Under the pieces are notes generated by a model. That model saw nothing but the letters and a program-made list of their open reading frames with translations. It was not told the DNA's origin and did no database searches. From the NCBI GenBank assembly GCA_047601745.1, contig JASGIS010000001.1:6014001-6078000 (forward strand): a stretch of DNA of 64,000 nt, read 5' to 3'. This stretch comes from JAKPAM01 sp047601745. Its GTDB lineage: Bacteria > Pseudomonadota > Gammaproteobacteria > Burkholderiales > Burkholderiaceae_E. How positions within the stretch are numbered: the stretch's first letter is position 1; every line of letters starts with the position of its first letter. The position numbers and the translations under genes were made by a program. Of the stretch, positions 50,092 to 58,062 are shown piece by piece.

Positions 50092-51003
50092 ATGCTCGAA
50101 CGAACGCATCTGTCCATCGTCCGCGAGGTCGAGCGCCAGGGCTCGCTGACCGCCGCGGCCGAAGTGCTGCACGTCACGCAGTCGGCGCTCAGTCACTCGA
50201 TGCGCAAGCTCGAACAGCAGCTCGGCACCCACGTCTGGCATCGTGAGGGCCGCAGCCTGCGCCTGACGCAGGCGGGCCGTTATCTGCTGGCGGTCGCCAA
50301 CCGGGTCCTGCCGCAGTTGGGTCTGGCCGAGGAACGCATCCGCCAGTTCGCGCTCGGCCAGCGCGGCACGCTGCGCATCGGCATGGAATGCCACCCGTGC
50401 TACCAGTGGCTGCTGAAGGTCGTGTCGCCGTACCTGGAGGCCTGGCCGGACGTCGACGTCGACGTCAAGCAGAAATTCCAGTTCGGCGGCATCGCCGCGC
50501 TGTTCGAGTTCGAGATCGACCTGCTGGTCACGCCGGACCCCGTCTATCGGCCCGGCCTGCGTTACGAACCGGTGTTCGACTACGAGCAGGTGCTGGTCGT
50601 CGCGCGGGACCATCGGCTGGCCGGAGCCGGGCACGTACAGCCCCGGCAACTGCTCGACGAGGTGCTGATCACCTATCCGGTCGCCGTCGACCGGCTGGAC
50701 GTCTACACGCAGTTCCTGATGCCCGAAGGCATCATGCCGAAGCGCCACAAGACCATCGAGACGACGGATATCATGATGCAGATGGTCGCCAGCGGACGAG
50801 GCGTCGCCGCGCTGCCGCGCTGGCTGGCGCTCGAATACGCGGCGCAACTCGATATCGTTCCGGTCCGGCTCGGCCCCGAGGGCATCGCCAAGCAGATCCA
50901 TCTGGGCGCGCGCGAGGACGACCTGGACACCGACTACCTGCGGGCATTCTTCGATCTGGCCAAGCAATCCGCTCACCTGGCCAATGGAGGTTCGACGACA
51001 TGA
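50092..51003 (+). CDS. metR: LysR-family regulator of methionine synthesis
   Basis: A 303-residue LysR protein. The HTH spans residues 1-62 (HLSIVREVERQGSLTAAAEV, LHVTQSALSHSMRKLEQQLG). The effector domain contains GMECHPCYQWLLKVVSPYLE and WPDVDVDVKQKFQFGGIAAL, which are characteristic of MetR, the homocysteine-responsive activator. Position next to metE and the consensus site between them support the name. Its stop overlaps the queH start by ATGA. Confidence 0.96.
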   Translation: MLERTHLSIVREVERQGSLTAAAEVLHVTQSALSHSMRKLEQQLGTHVWHREGRSLRLTQAGRYLLAVANRVLPQLGLAEERIRQFALGQRGTLRIGMECHPCYQWLLKVVSPYLEAWPDVDVDVKQKFQFGGIAALFEFEIDLLVTPDPVYRPGLRYEPVFDYEQVLVVARDHRLAGAGHVQPRQLLDEVLITYPVAVDRLDVYTQFLMPEGIMPKRHKTIETTDIMMQMVASGRGVAALPRWLALEYAAQLDIVPVRLGPEGIAKQIHLGAREDDLDTDYLRAFFDLAKQSAHLANGGSTT

Positions 51004-51680
51004 GCAAAGACGGTCGCAAGCCGCTCACCGTGCCGGGAGGCCAGCGCAAAGTGCTGTTGCACTCGTGCTGCGCCCCGTGTTCCGGCGAGGTCATGGAAGC
51101 GATGGTCGCCAGCGACATCGATTTCACGATCTTCTTCTACAACCCCAACATCCATCCGCTGAAGGAGTACGAGCTGCGCAAGCAGGAGAACATCCGCTTC
51201 GCCGAGAAGTTCGGCGTGCCCTTCGTCGACGCCGACTACGACCGCGACAACTGGTTCGCCCGCGCCAAGGGCATGGAGAACGAACCCGAGCGCGGCATCC
51301 GCTGCACGATGTGCTTCGACATGCGCTTCGAACGGACCGCCTTGTACGCGCACGAACACGGCTTTCCGGTGATGACGAGCTCGCTCGGCATCTCGCGCTG
51401 GAAGAACATGCAGCAGATCAACGACTGCGGCATCCGCGCCGCGTCCCATTACCCCGAGCTGGCGTACTGGGACTACAACTGGCGCAAGGGCGGCGGATCC
51501 GCGCGGATGATCGAGATCAGCAAGCGCGAACAGTTCTACCAGCAGGAATACTGCGGCTGCATCTATTCGCTTCGCGACACGAACCGCCACCGCGTCGCCA
51601 CGGGGCGTGAACGGATCAAGCTCGGCGAGCAGTACTACGGCCTGGTCGTGCAGGCTTCGCTGCAGTCGGATCCGGAATGA
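51000..51680 (+). CDS. queH: Epoxyqueuosine reductase QueH
   Basis: The 226-residue enzyme performs the last step of queuosine synthesis in tRNA. Conserved cysteines are in LLHSCCAPCSGEV, IRCTMCFDMR and EYCGCIYSL, which carry the Fe-S cluster and metal in this family. FFYNPNIHPLKEYELRK and TSSLGISRWKNMQQI are further family motifs. GGAGG precedes the ATG and the gene overlaps metR by 4 bases. Confidence 0.95.
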   Translation: MSKDGRKPLTVPGGQRKVLLHSCCAPCSGEVMEAMVASDIDFTIFFYNPNIHPLKEYELRKQENIRFAEKFGVPFVDADYDRDNWFARAKGMENEPERGIRCTMCFDMRFERTALYAHEHGFPVMTSSLGISRWKNMQQINDCGIRAASHYPELAYWDYNWRKGGGSARMIEISKREQFYQQEYCGCIYSLRDTNRHRVATGRERIKLGEQYYGLVVQASLQSDPE

Positions 51681-51754
51681 CGGGGGCGGCGGGCGGGCCT
51701 GCGCCTACGCCCGCGCCGGACCGGATCGACGCGCATTGCTATCGGCCGCAAAAC

Positions 51755-51784
51755 AAAAAGCCCAGTCCGAAGACTGGGCTTTTT
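51755..51784. terminator. Bidirectional rho-independent terminator
   Basis: AAAAAGCCCAGTC and GACTGGGCTTTTT form a perfect 13-bp stem around CGAA. It ends queH on the plus strand and the tRNA-Thr transcript on the minus strand. Confidence 0.93.
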
Positions 51785-51796
51785 GTTTGAATCCAT

Positions 51797-51872
51797 TGGT
51801 GCCGGAGAGAAGACTCGAACTTCCGACCTTCGCATTACGAATGCGCTGCTCTACCAACTGAGCTACACCGGC
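51797..51872 (-). tRNA. tRNA-Thr (anticodon CGT)
   Basis: The minus strand folds as a complete 76-nt tRNA. The acceptor stem is GCCGGTG with CTCCGGC-type pairing, the D-arm is GCTCAGTTGGTAGAGC, the anticodon stem-loop is GCGCA-TTCGTAA-TGCG with anticodon CGT, the T-arm includes GTTCGAGTC, and CCA is encoded. It decodes ACG. TATAGT at 51949-51944 upstream is a good -10 element for it. Confidence 0.96.
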
Positions 51873-52194
51873 GGTCCCCGCCGACCGACTCCGCCGGCAC
51901 GCATCGACTGCGCACCAACGTCCTCGACCAGGCAGCCTTCTACTATAGCAGAAAATATCCTCGACGACAGACCGTGTGTCGCCGAAGCCGAAGCCGCCCC
52001 CTACGACAGCCCGCCCTTCCGTCGCGCGCGCCGCTGGCACGCGTGCGGCGCCTGCGTTCGATGCGCGCGCTCGCCGGCAACGACCATCGGCACACCCGCC
52101 CCGCGCCGCGGCGTTGGTGCGATGATCGAGGCCGGACCGACCTCGACAGCGATTCGCCCCGCGGTCACGACCGCGCCCCCTCCTTGCCGTCGCC
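51873..52194. other. tRNA promoter region and spacer
   Basis: This 322-bp gap holds the tRNA-Thr promoter on the minus strand (TATAGT at 51949-51944 in a short AT-rich island). The rest, up to the DUF1275 start, is GC-rich with no gene that I can support. Confidence 0.5.
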
Positions 52195-52968
52195 ATGCCG
52201 CTGAACTACGCCCGCCGCCTGACCGCCAGCCAACGCTCACGCCAAGCCGATCGGCACATCGGGATCGCGCTGACGTTCGTGGCCGGCGCGACCAATGCCG
52301 GCGCCTTCCTCGCCGTCCACCAGTACACGTCGCACATGACCGGCGTGGTGTCGTCGATGGCCGACAACCTGATCCTGGGCGCCTGGCAGGTCGTGCTGGC
52401 GGGCGCGGGGGCGCTGGCCTCGTTCCTGTTCGGCGCCGGGTGCTCGGCGGTGATGGTCAACTTCGCGCGGCGCCACCGCTTGCACAGCGAATACTCGGGC
52501 CCGCTGCTGCTCGAGGCGCTGATGCTGCTGCTGTTCGGCGTGCTCGGCGCGCGGCTGGAATCGCTGCACGGGATCTTCGTGCCGTTCACCGTCGCGCTGC
52601 TGTGCTTCACGATGGGCTTGCAGAACGCGGTGATCACCAAGCTGTCGCGCGCCGAGATCCGGACGACGCACATGACCGGCATCGTGACCGACCTGGGGAT
52701 CGAGCTGGGCAAGCTGATGTACTGGAACGGGCACCTGCGGCATCCGGACGAGGGGCCCGGCGCGCCGGTAACGGCCAACCGCGACCGCCTGCGGATCCTG
52801 TCGCTGCTGCTGTCGAGCTTCTTCAGCGGCGGGGTGGCCGGCGCCTGGGCGTTCAAGCGGCTCGGCTACGTGTCGACGGTGCCGCTGGCGCTGCTGCTGA
52901 CGGCGCTGGTCGCGATACCGGTGTTCGACGATCTGCGCGAGCGGCTGGCGCGCCGGTGGATCGATTGA
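52195..52968 (+). CDS. DUF1275 (YoaK-family) membrane protein
   Basis: A 257-residue membrane protein with six or seven hydrophobic segments. It reads IGIALTFVAGATNAGAFLAV and YTSHMTGVVSSMADNL near the start, then CFTMGLQNAVITKLS and TTHMTGIVTDLGIELGKLM. These two repeated TxHMTG motifs define the family. Function is unknown, with a transporter suspected. The length is normal. Confidence 0.93.
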   Translation: MPLNYARRLTASQRSRQADRHIGIALTFVAGATNAGAFLAVHQYTSHMTGVVSSMADNLILGAWQVVLAGAGALASFLFGAGCSAVMVNFARRHRLHSEYSGPLLLEALMLLLFGVLGARLESLHGIFVPFTVALLCFTMGLQNAVITKLSRAEIRTTHMTGIVTDLGIELGKLMYWNGHLRHPDEGPGAPVTANRDRLRILSLLLSSFFSGGVAGAWAFKRLGYVSTVPLALLLTALVAIPVFDDLRERLARRWID

Positions 52969-53043
52969 CGGCCGCCGCGGGCTGACGGCGGCCGCGCGCT
53001 CGTCATCGGCGGCCCCGAGCGATCGGCGCGGCGACCCGTCCGG

Positions 53044-53655
53044 TCAGACCAGACCCTCGCGCCGCGCCGGCGATGCGGAATCGGCGCTCCAGACATCGAG
53101 CCGGAAGTCCGCGTCGTCGATCGCGCACGAACGGGGTAAGCGCAGGCCGGCATCGAGCCGCCGCTGGACTTCGTCGCCGCGCAGCGGACAGCCTTCGATC
53201 GGATGCCGCCAGTGGCAGGCGACGACGACGCCGGTCGGCGACAGCGATGCGCGCGTCAGTTCGGCCAGGCGCCGCAGGCGCGCCGCGTCGAGGTAGTAGC
53301 CGAATTCGCTGAGGACGATCAGGTCGAAGCGCCGGTCCGGCGCCGGCCATCGCTCGGGCACCGCCATCACCCGCAGCTCGACGTGGGCGGCGCCTCCGAT
53401 CCGGTCTCGCGTCAGCTCGACGGCGCGCGCCGATACGTCGACCGCCAGCAATCGATCGCAGCGGGCCGCCAGCTCGGCCGTCAACAGCCCGTTCGCGCAG
53501 GCCGGCTCGAACGCCTGCGCATAGCGCGGCGCCGGCAGGCAGGCCAGCGTCAGCGCGCGCTTGCGGGCTTCGTACCAGCGCGTCGCGAACGCCCACGGGT
53601 CGTCGTCGCGCGCGAACAGGCGCTCGAAGGCATCGGCGTCAAACGGCGGATTCAT
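53044..53655 (-). CDS. SAM-dependent methyltransferase, NodS-like
   Basis: The 203-residue enzyme reads DDDPWAFATRWYEARKRALT near the start and AQAFEPACANGLLTAELAAR as the SAM-binding motif I. LLAVDVSARAVELTRDR (motif II acid) and FDLIVLSEFGYYLD follow. The opening DPW-F-x-SxYE-xxK-x-x-T pattern and short length match the nodulation protein S group, which N-methylates sugar amines. It is the last gene of a five-gene operon and overlaps the deacetylase gene by 17 bases. A deacetylated amino sugar or similar amine made by that enzyme is the obvious candidate substrate. Confidence 0.85.
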   Translation of the reverse strand: MNPPFDADAFERLFARDDDPWAFATRWYEARKRALTLACLPAPRYAQAFEPACANGLLTAELAARCDRLLAVDVSARAVELTRDRIGGAAHVELRVMAVPERWPAPDRRFDLIVLSEFGYYLDAARLRRLAELTRASLSPTGVVVACHWRHPIEGCPLRGDEVQRRLDAGLRLPRSCAIDDADFRLDVWSADSASPARREGLV

Positions 53656-54397
53656 CGATGAAGTACTCGAACGGACGCCGGTTGCGGGCAACGATCGCCG
53701 CGCCGAGGATCGGCCGGCCGTCGCGCGGCGAAGGCTCGCGCTGGCTGCGGTGCGCGCGCAGCGCATCGCGCTTGGCCGCGATCGTCGCCGGATCGAGCGG
53801 CAGCGCGCGCATCGCTTGCCAGGGCACCTGCGCGCCGGCCGGCGACGCCCAGTGCCACATCCACACCGGTGCCTGCAGCAACCGCAGGCCATGGGCCTCG
53901 CAGCAGCGCCGGGCCGCCCGGCCGCAGGCTTCGTGATCGGGATGACCGTCGGCGTGCCAGGTCGTGACGACGACGTCACCGGGCGCGCCGAGCCGGTCCA
54001 ACGCGCGTTCGAGCTGGTGGCCATGCCCGGACAGGCCGCCATCGGGCAGGCCGAGCGCGACCGGCCGCGGCGGCGAACCGAGCAATCGCGCCAGCCCGCG
54101 ACGGCGCTCGGCGCGGCGCCGCGCGGCCAGGCGCGCGCGCTCGCGCGTCGGCAGCGGGCCATGACAGGCCTCGCCGTCGGTCGCGGCGATCAGCAGGACC
54201 GGCTCGCCGGCCTGTCGCCAGCGTCGCAACAGGCCGCCGCAAGCCAGGATCTCGTCGTCCGGGTGCGGCGCCAGCACGACGAGCCTGCCCGACGGCGTCA
54301 ACGGCGCTCGGCGAAAGCCGAGGTCGACGTTCCGCGCCAGCCACGGACGCCAGACCGATTCGGCCGTCGCACGGCCGTGGATCAGCGGCCGGCTCAT
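53639..54397 (-). CDS. PIG-L/LmbE-family deacetylase
   Basis: A 252-residue zinc-dependent N-deacetylase. The metal site reads LVVLAPHPDDEILACGGLL (HPDDE), and DGHPDHEACGRAA supplies the next His. GLPDGGLSGHG is also typical. Family members remove acetyl from N-acetylglucosamine-type sugars (mycothiol, bacillithiol, lincomycin, GPI pathways). Its ATG at 54397 overlaps the stop of the dehydrogenase-like gene by 4 bases. Confidence 0.92.
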   Translation of the reverse strand: MSRPLIHGRATAESVWRPWLARNVDLGFRRAPLTPSGRLVVLAPHPDDEILACGGLLRRWRQAGEPVLLIAATDGEACHGPLPTRERARLAARRRAERRRGLARLLGSPPRPVALGLPDGGLSGHGHQLERALDRLGAPGDVVVTTWHADGHPDHEACGRAARRCCEAHGLRLLQAPVWMWHWASPAGAQVPWQAMRALPLDPATIAAKRDALRAHRSQREPSPRDGRPILGAAIVARNRRPFEYFIDESAV

Positions 54398-55485
54398 AAG
54401 CCCCATCCGGGTTCGTCGCCGAGCGTTCCGCCCAGCCATGCGAGGTCGCGATCGCCGTGGCTCTGCCGGATGAAGACCGGCAGATCGGCAGCCATCGTCG
54501 CGAACCAGCGGTCCCGGCAATGCGCGGCGGCGCCGCCGAGCCGCCCGGCTTCATGCAGCACCTGCTGCGCGCAGTGCTCGGCCGCCAGCCGGCAGCGGAT
54601 GGCGATCGCCCGGGCGTCGGCGCGCGGATGCGCATCGATCCACGCGGCGCCGTCGCGCAGCAGCGCGCGCGTCGTCGACAGCGCGACGTCCAGCCGGCCC
54701 AACGACGCGCAGCGCAGCGCATCGCCCGGCGCGGACGCGCTGCGCGGCGCGTCACCGGGCGATGCGCCGGACGCGGCGAAGGCCGACCGGGCGACCGACC
54801 GGGCCGCCGATCGCGCGAGCGCCGCGGCCGCACCGTACCAGCAGGCGGCGATGCCCGCGCCGCCGTGCCAGAAGCCGGGCCGGCGCAGATAGTCGCCGGG
54901 CCCGCCGACGCGGCGCGCCGGTACCGCATCGAGCAGCAGGTCGGCGCTGCCGCTGGCGGCCATGCCCACCGCCTGCCACGGCGAGGGGTCGCAGGACACG
55001 CCGGGCTCGGCCAGGTCGATCGCCACCAGTTGCGGGCCGTCTCCAGTGTCGGCCTCATCGTCGTCCCACGCGGTCAGCAGCGCATGCCGGACCTGCGCAG
55101 CACCCGAGCACCAGGCTTTGCGGCCGTGCACGCGGATCGGCCCCTCTCGTGCCGGACCGAGCCGCTCGATCCGCACGCGGGCACCTGGCGTCTCCGCCGC
55201 CCAGACCGCCCACGAACACCCGGGCTCGTGCAGGGCGTCGGCGCCGAGTTCGGCGAGGATCGCCAGCGCGTCGGTGTGGCCTTCGAACAGCTTGACCAGC
55301 GACAGGTCGCGCGCCGCCACCCGGGCGAGTGCTCGCCAGCGCTCCAGCGTCCTGCCGCTGCCGGGCATCGGCAGGCGATCGTCGCCGGCGTCGATCAGCG
55401 ATCGCAGCGCGGCGCCGACCGGCAACGAAGAACCGCACGATGTCGTCATCGCCATGCTCGATCCGCCGTCATCGCCGTGCTTCAT
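54394..55485 (-). CDS. Acyl-CoA dehydrogenase-like protein
   Basis: A 363-residue protein with the acyl-CoA dehydrogenase fold in diverged form. Recognisable parts are LSLVKLFEGHTDALAILAEL, GCSWAVWAAETPGARVRIER, HGRKAWCSGAAQVRHALLTA and GSADLLLDAVPARRVGGPGD. An Ala/Ser/Arg-rich loop (SAARSVARSAFAASGASPGD) interrupts the helical C-terminal domain. The catalytic Glu is not obvious, so it may oxidise something other than a normal acyl-CoA. The start at 55485 overlaps the preceding gene by 17 bases; 55455 is an alternative. Confidence 0.75.
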   Translation of the reverse strand: MKHGDDGGSSMAMTTSCGSSLPVGAALRSLIDAGDDRLPMPGSGRTLERWRALARVAARDLSLVKLFEGHTDALAILAELGADALHEPGCSWAVWAAETPGARVRIERLGPAREGPIRVHGRKAWCSGAAQVRHALLTAWDDDEADTGDGPQLVAIDLAEPGVSCDPSPWQAVGMAASGSADLLLDAVPARRVGGPGDYLRRPGFWHGGAGIAACWYGAAAALARSAARSVARSAFAASGASPGDAPRSASAPGDALRCASLGRLDVALSTTRALLRDGAAWIDAHPRADARAIAIRCRLAAEHCAQQVLHEAGRLGGAAAHCRDRWFATMAADLPVFIRQSHGDRDLAWLGGTLGDEPGWGL

Positions 55486-55726
55486 CTGCGCGCGCCGTCG
55501 ACTCGTTCTCGCGAATGCCGTGCAGGTTGGTCAGCGCGAGCGCGATCTGCAGCGCGATCAGCGCGTAGGCCTGCGTATGCCATCCCCATATGATCCACAA
55601 CGCGTTGCTCAGCAGGAACACCCGGAAGCCGGCCTTGCGCCGCCACGCGCTCCGCGCGCCGATCCACCATGCGGCGACGATCGACGCGAGCATCGCCGGC
55701 CACTGGACGAGATCTAACCAGTCCAT
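55469..55726 (-). CDS. Small membrane protein of the same operon
   Basis: The 85-residue protein has three hydrophobic segments: DLVQWPAMLASIVAAWWIGA, FRVFLLSNALWIIWGWHTQA, and YALIALQIALALTNLHGIRE. The pattern of Trp-rich short helices recalls small PnuC-like or YgaP-like membrane proteins, but I do not recognise it firmly. It starts on the last base of the glycosyltransferase stop, so it is surely co-translated. Confidence 0.7.
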   Translation of the reverse strand: MDWLDLVQWPAMLASIVAAWWIGARSAWRRKAGFRVFLLSNALWIIWGWHTQAYALIALQIALALTNLHGIRENESTARADEARR

Positions 55727-56523
55727 CAACGCCCCCGGGCGGCGAGCGGCGCGCCGACGGACTGCGAGTGATCGGGCGGCTGCGAGCCGGGCCGCGGCGA
55801 ACCGAGCGCGAGCCGCGGCGAGCCGAGCGGTCCCGCGCCGTGCCGGAGCGCCGCGTGCCGCGCCGCGCCGGCCTGCGCGTCGCCGCGCAGCAGCGAAGCG
55901 CCGAAGCCGGCCGGAGCGCGGTAATCGCGGCGGCTGCTGGTGACCACGCGCGGCAGCGCCGACCAGGCGATCCGCGCGCGGCTGCGTTCGAGAGCGCGTA
56001 CCAGCGCGACATCCTCGCCGCTGCTCAAGGCGGCGAAGCCGCGCGCGCGTCGGTAAGCGGCCGCGCTGACGCCGAGATTGGCACCGTGGATGTGGCGATG
56101 GCCGTCGCGATCGACGTAGCCGGCCGCGAATCGCGCGGCGACCTGCGGCGGATGGCAGGCCCAGTCGTCGACCTGCACGGTACCGCAGACGGCGTCGACG
56201 CCGAGCGACAACTGGCGCCACAACCAGTCGGGCGCGACGCGCGAATCGGCATCGGTGAACGACAACCAGCGCGCGCCCGCCGCGATCGCCATCCGCGCAC
56301 CGGCCGCACGGGCCGCGCCGACGTTGCGGTAAGCGACGCACAGCGTCGCGTCGGCATGCATGCGGGCGATGTCCGGCGTTCGATCGCTGCAATCGTCGGC
56401 GACGACGATCAGCAGCACCGCTTCGTCGTTCAGGCCGGCGCAGGCGGCGGCGAGCCGAAGCGAAGCCAGGCAATCGCCGAGCAGGGCCTCTTCGTTGTGG
56501 GCCGGCACGATGGCACCGATCAC
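55726..56523 (-). CDS. Family 2 glycosyltransferase
   Basis: A 265-residue GT2 enzyme. It begins MIGAIVPAHNEEALLGDCLA, has VADDCSDRTPDIA (nucleotide-sugar Asp), AGARWLSFTDADSRVAPDWL (DxD) and RRARGFAALSSGEDVALVRA (acceptor-side ED). These are the four landmarks of GT-A enzymes. There are no transmembrane helices, so it is a cytoplasmic or peripheral enzyme. The C-terminal 50 residues are Gly/Arg/Pro-rich. It is the first gene of the operon; the 255-bp gap upstream separates it from a divergent lipoprotein gene. Confidence 0.9.
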   Translation of the reverse strand: MIGAIVPAHNEEALLGDCLASLRLAAACAGLNDEAVLLIVVADDCSDRTPDIARMHADATLCVAYRNVGAARAAGARMAIAAGARWLSFTDADSRVAPDWLWRQLSLGVDAVCGTVQVDDWACHPPQVAARFAAGYVDRDGHRHIHGANLGVSAAAYRRARGFAALSSGEDVALVRALERSRARIAWSALPRVVTSSRRDYRAPAGFGASLLRGDAQAGAARHAALRHGAGPLGSPRLALGSPRPGSQPPDHSQSVGAPLAARGR

Positions 56524-56778
56524 GCGCGTCTCCTCGGATCGAACGGTGGGGAACGGAAGCCGTGGCGGCTATGATGACGACGCGACGACGACGGTGATGT
56601 GCGCATCGACCGCCTCGTCGTGTCGGCCGAGCGGCCGTCGCCCTGCAAGCGGACGCCTCGCTGCAAGCGGGCGCGGCCGCGTTCGACTGATCGCCGGCGG
56701 CGATGCGATCCCGTCGCCCGTTTTCGCTCCCCGTCCCGCCCTTGGACCCGTGCTTACCGACCCGGAGAGACGCCCCCC

Positions 56779-57312
56779 ATGCCCCGATCCTCCCTTACCT
56801 GCCCGCCCGAACCCGCTCGCCGCGCCGTGAACGGCGAATGCCGCGCACCGGATGGCGCGGCGAACGGTTCGATCCGAACGCGCGCCGCGCTCCGGTTCGG
56901 CGCGCTGCTCGTTTCGGTCGCCGCGCTGGCGGCCTGCGCGTCGACGTCGGCGATCGTCACCGGCAAGCCGCGCACTGCGATCACCGCCGACCAGGTCCGG
57001 CTGTACACGCATCCGCCGCGGCAGTACGAAGAGATCGCGTTGATCCAGAGTTCGAGCCGCGGCTCGTTCACGTTCTCGGACCAGGCGCAGATGGACGTGC
57101 TCGTCCAGCGCCTGAAAGAAGAAGCCGCCAAGCTCGGCGCCAACGGCGTGCTGCTCGAATCGACCGGCAACGTGGCGTCCGGGTCGATCGGGACCGGCGT
57201 GGGCACCGGCGGCGGAGGCGGCGGCGGATTCACGTTCGGCGGCATCGGGCTGTCGACGACGACGACCGCCAAGGCCGGATCGGCGCGGGCGATCTTCGTC
57301 CAGCAGGAATAG
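56779..57312 (+). CDS. Putative outer-membrane lipoprotein
   Basis: A 177-residue protein from the ATG at 56779; a GTG at 56827 may be the true start because it places the signal closer to the N-terminus. The signal ends in LLVSVAALAAC, a good lipobox. The mature part reads ITADQVRLYTHPPRQYEEIA and VLVQRLKEEAAKLGANGVLL, typical of small lipoproteins with a conserved Cys-less beta-alpha fold. A Gly run (GTGGGGGGGFTFGG) precedes the end. The role is unknown. Confidence 0.75.
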   Translation: MPRSSLTCPPEPARRAVNGECRAPDGAANGSIRTRAALRFGALLVSVAALAACASTSAIVTGKPRTAITADQVRLYTHPPRQYEEIALIQSSSRGSFTFSDQAQMDVLVQRLKEEAAKLGANGVLLESTGNVASGSIGTGVGTGGGGGGGFTFGGIGLSTTTTAKAGSARAIFVQQE

Positions 57313-57329
57313 CACCTCGACACCCCGGT

Positions 57330-57368
57330 AACTCGACCACGTCCTGAAGGACGAGGCTTGCGCTTTGG
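57330..57368. repeat. Hairpin resembling an IS200/IS605 end
   Basis: GACCACG and CGTGGTC bracket an inner GTCCTGAAGGAC hairpin followed by GAGGCTTG. TGAAGGACG-GGCTTG is a pattern I associate with right ends of IS200/IS605 elements. It may simply act as a terminator between the convergent lipoprotein and pdeM genes. Confidence 0.35.
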
Positions 57369-57375
57369 CCCGTGG

Positions 57376-58062
57376 TCAATCGCCGGGATTCGCGGCCAGC
57401 GGCCAGACACGGCCGCCGCCGATCGCGTAGCGGCGCCGCCCCGGCGCGGCGTCGATCAACGCGCCGCCGGTGAACTCGCCGAACGCCGGCAGGATCGCGA
57501 CTCCCGGATCGGCGACGAAGCACGGCAGGCGCAGGCTGTCGCGCGCCGGCCCGTTCAACCGGCATACCGGATGCACGTGGCCGCCGATCGCGAAGCGTCC
57601 GGGCAGCGGCCGCGCGACGTGGCACAACGCGAAAGGACCGATGTCCCAGGGTTCGTCGACGACCTCGACCCGCCACGTCGGCGGAGGATCGCCGGCATGG
57701 CTGTCGTGATTGCCCCGGACCAGCCGCATCGCGATCGCGGCGTGCCGCTCGCGCCACGCCGTCATCCGCTCGAGCAGCCGGGGCGTGCGGCCGACGCGCG
57801 CGTGCAGCAGGTCGCCGAGCACGACGATGCCGGCCGGCGCGAGCCGCTCGATCAGCGCGTCGAGGCGCGCGAGGTTGGCCGCCGTCGTGCCGGCCGGCAC
57901 CGGCAGCCCGGCCTGGCGGAACGTGCTGGCCTTGCCCAGATGCGGATCGGCGATCAGCAGCAGGCGCCGGGCCGGCCAGAACACGGCCTTGTCGGGCAGC
58001 AGCCACAAGGACTCGCCGGCCCACTGCACGGGCTGATGGAGGGTCTGATCGACGGAACTCAT
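57376..58062 (-). CDS. pdeM: Ligase-associated DNA repair metallophosphoesterase
   Basis: The 228-residue phosphoesterase has LLIADPHLGKASTFRQAGLP (first metal ligands), IVVLGDLLHAR, VRGNHDSHAGD and GGHVHPVCRL, the full calcineurin-like metal site. It matches the MPE/PdeM member of the bacterial Lhr-ligase cluster, an endonuclease/phosphoesterase for DNA repair. The length is normal. The start overlaps the helicase stop by 4 bases. Confidence 0.93.
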   Translation of the reverse strand: MSSVDQTLHQPVQWAGESLWLLPDKAVFWPARRLLLIADPHLGKASTFRQAGLPVPAGTTAANLARLDALIERLAPAGIVVLGDLLHARVGRTPRLLERMTAWRERHAAIAMRLVRGNHDSHAGDPPPTWRVEVVDEPWDIGPFALCHVARPLPGRFAIGGHVHPVCRLNGPARDSLRLPCFVADPGVAILPAFGEFTGGALIDAAPGRRRYAIGGGRVWPLAANPGD

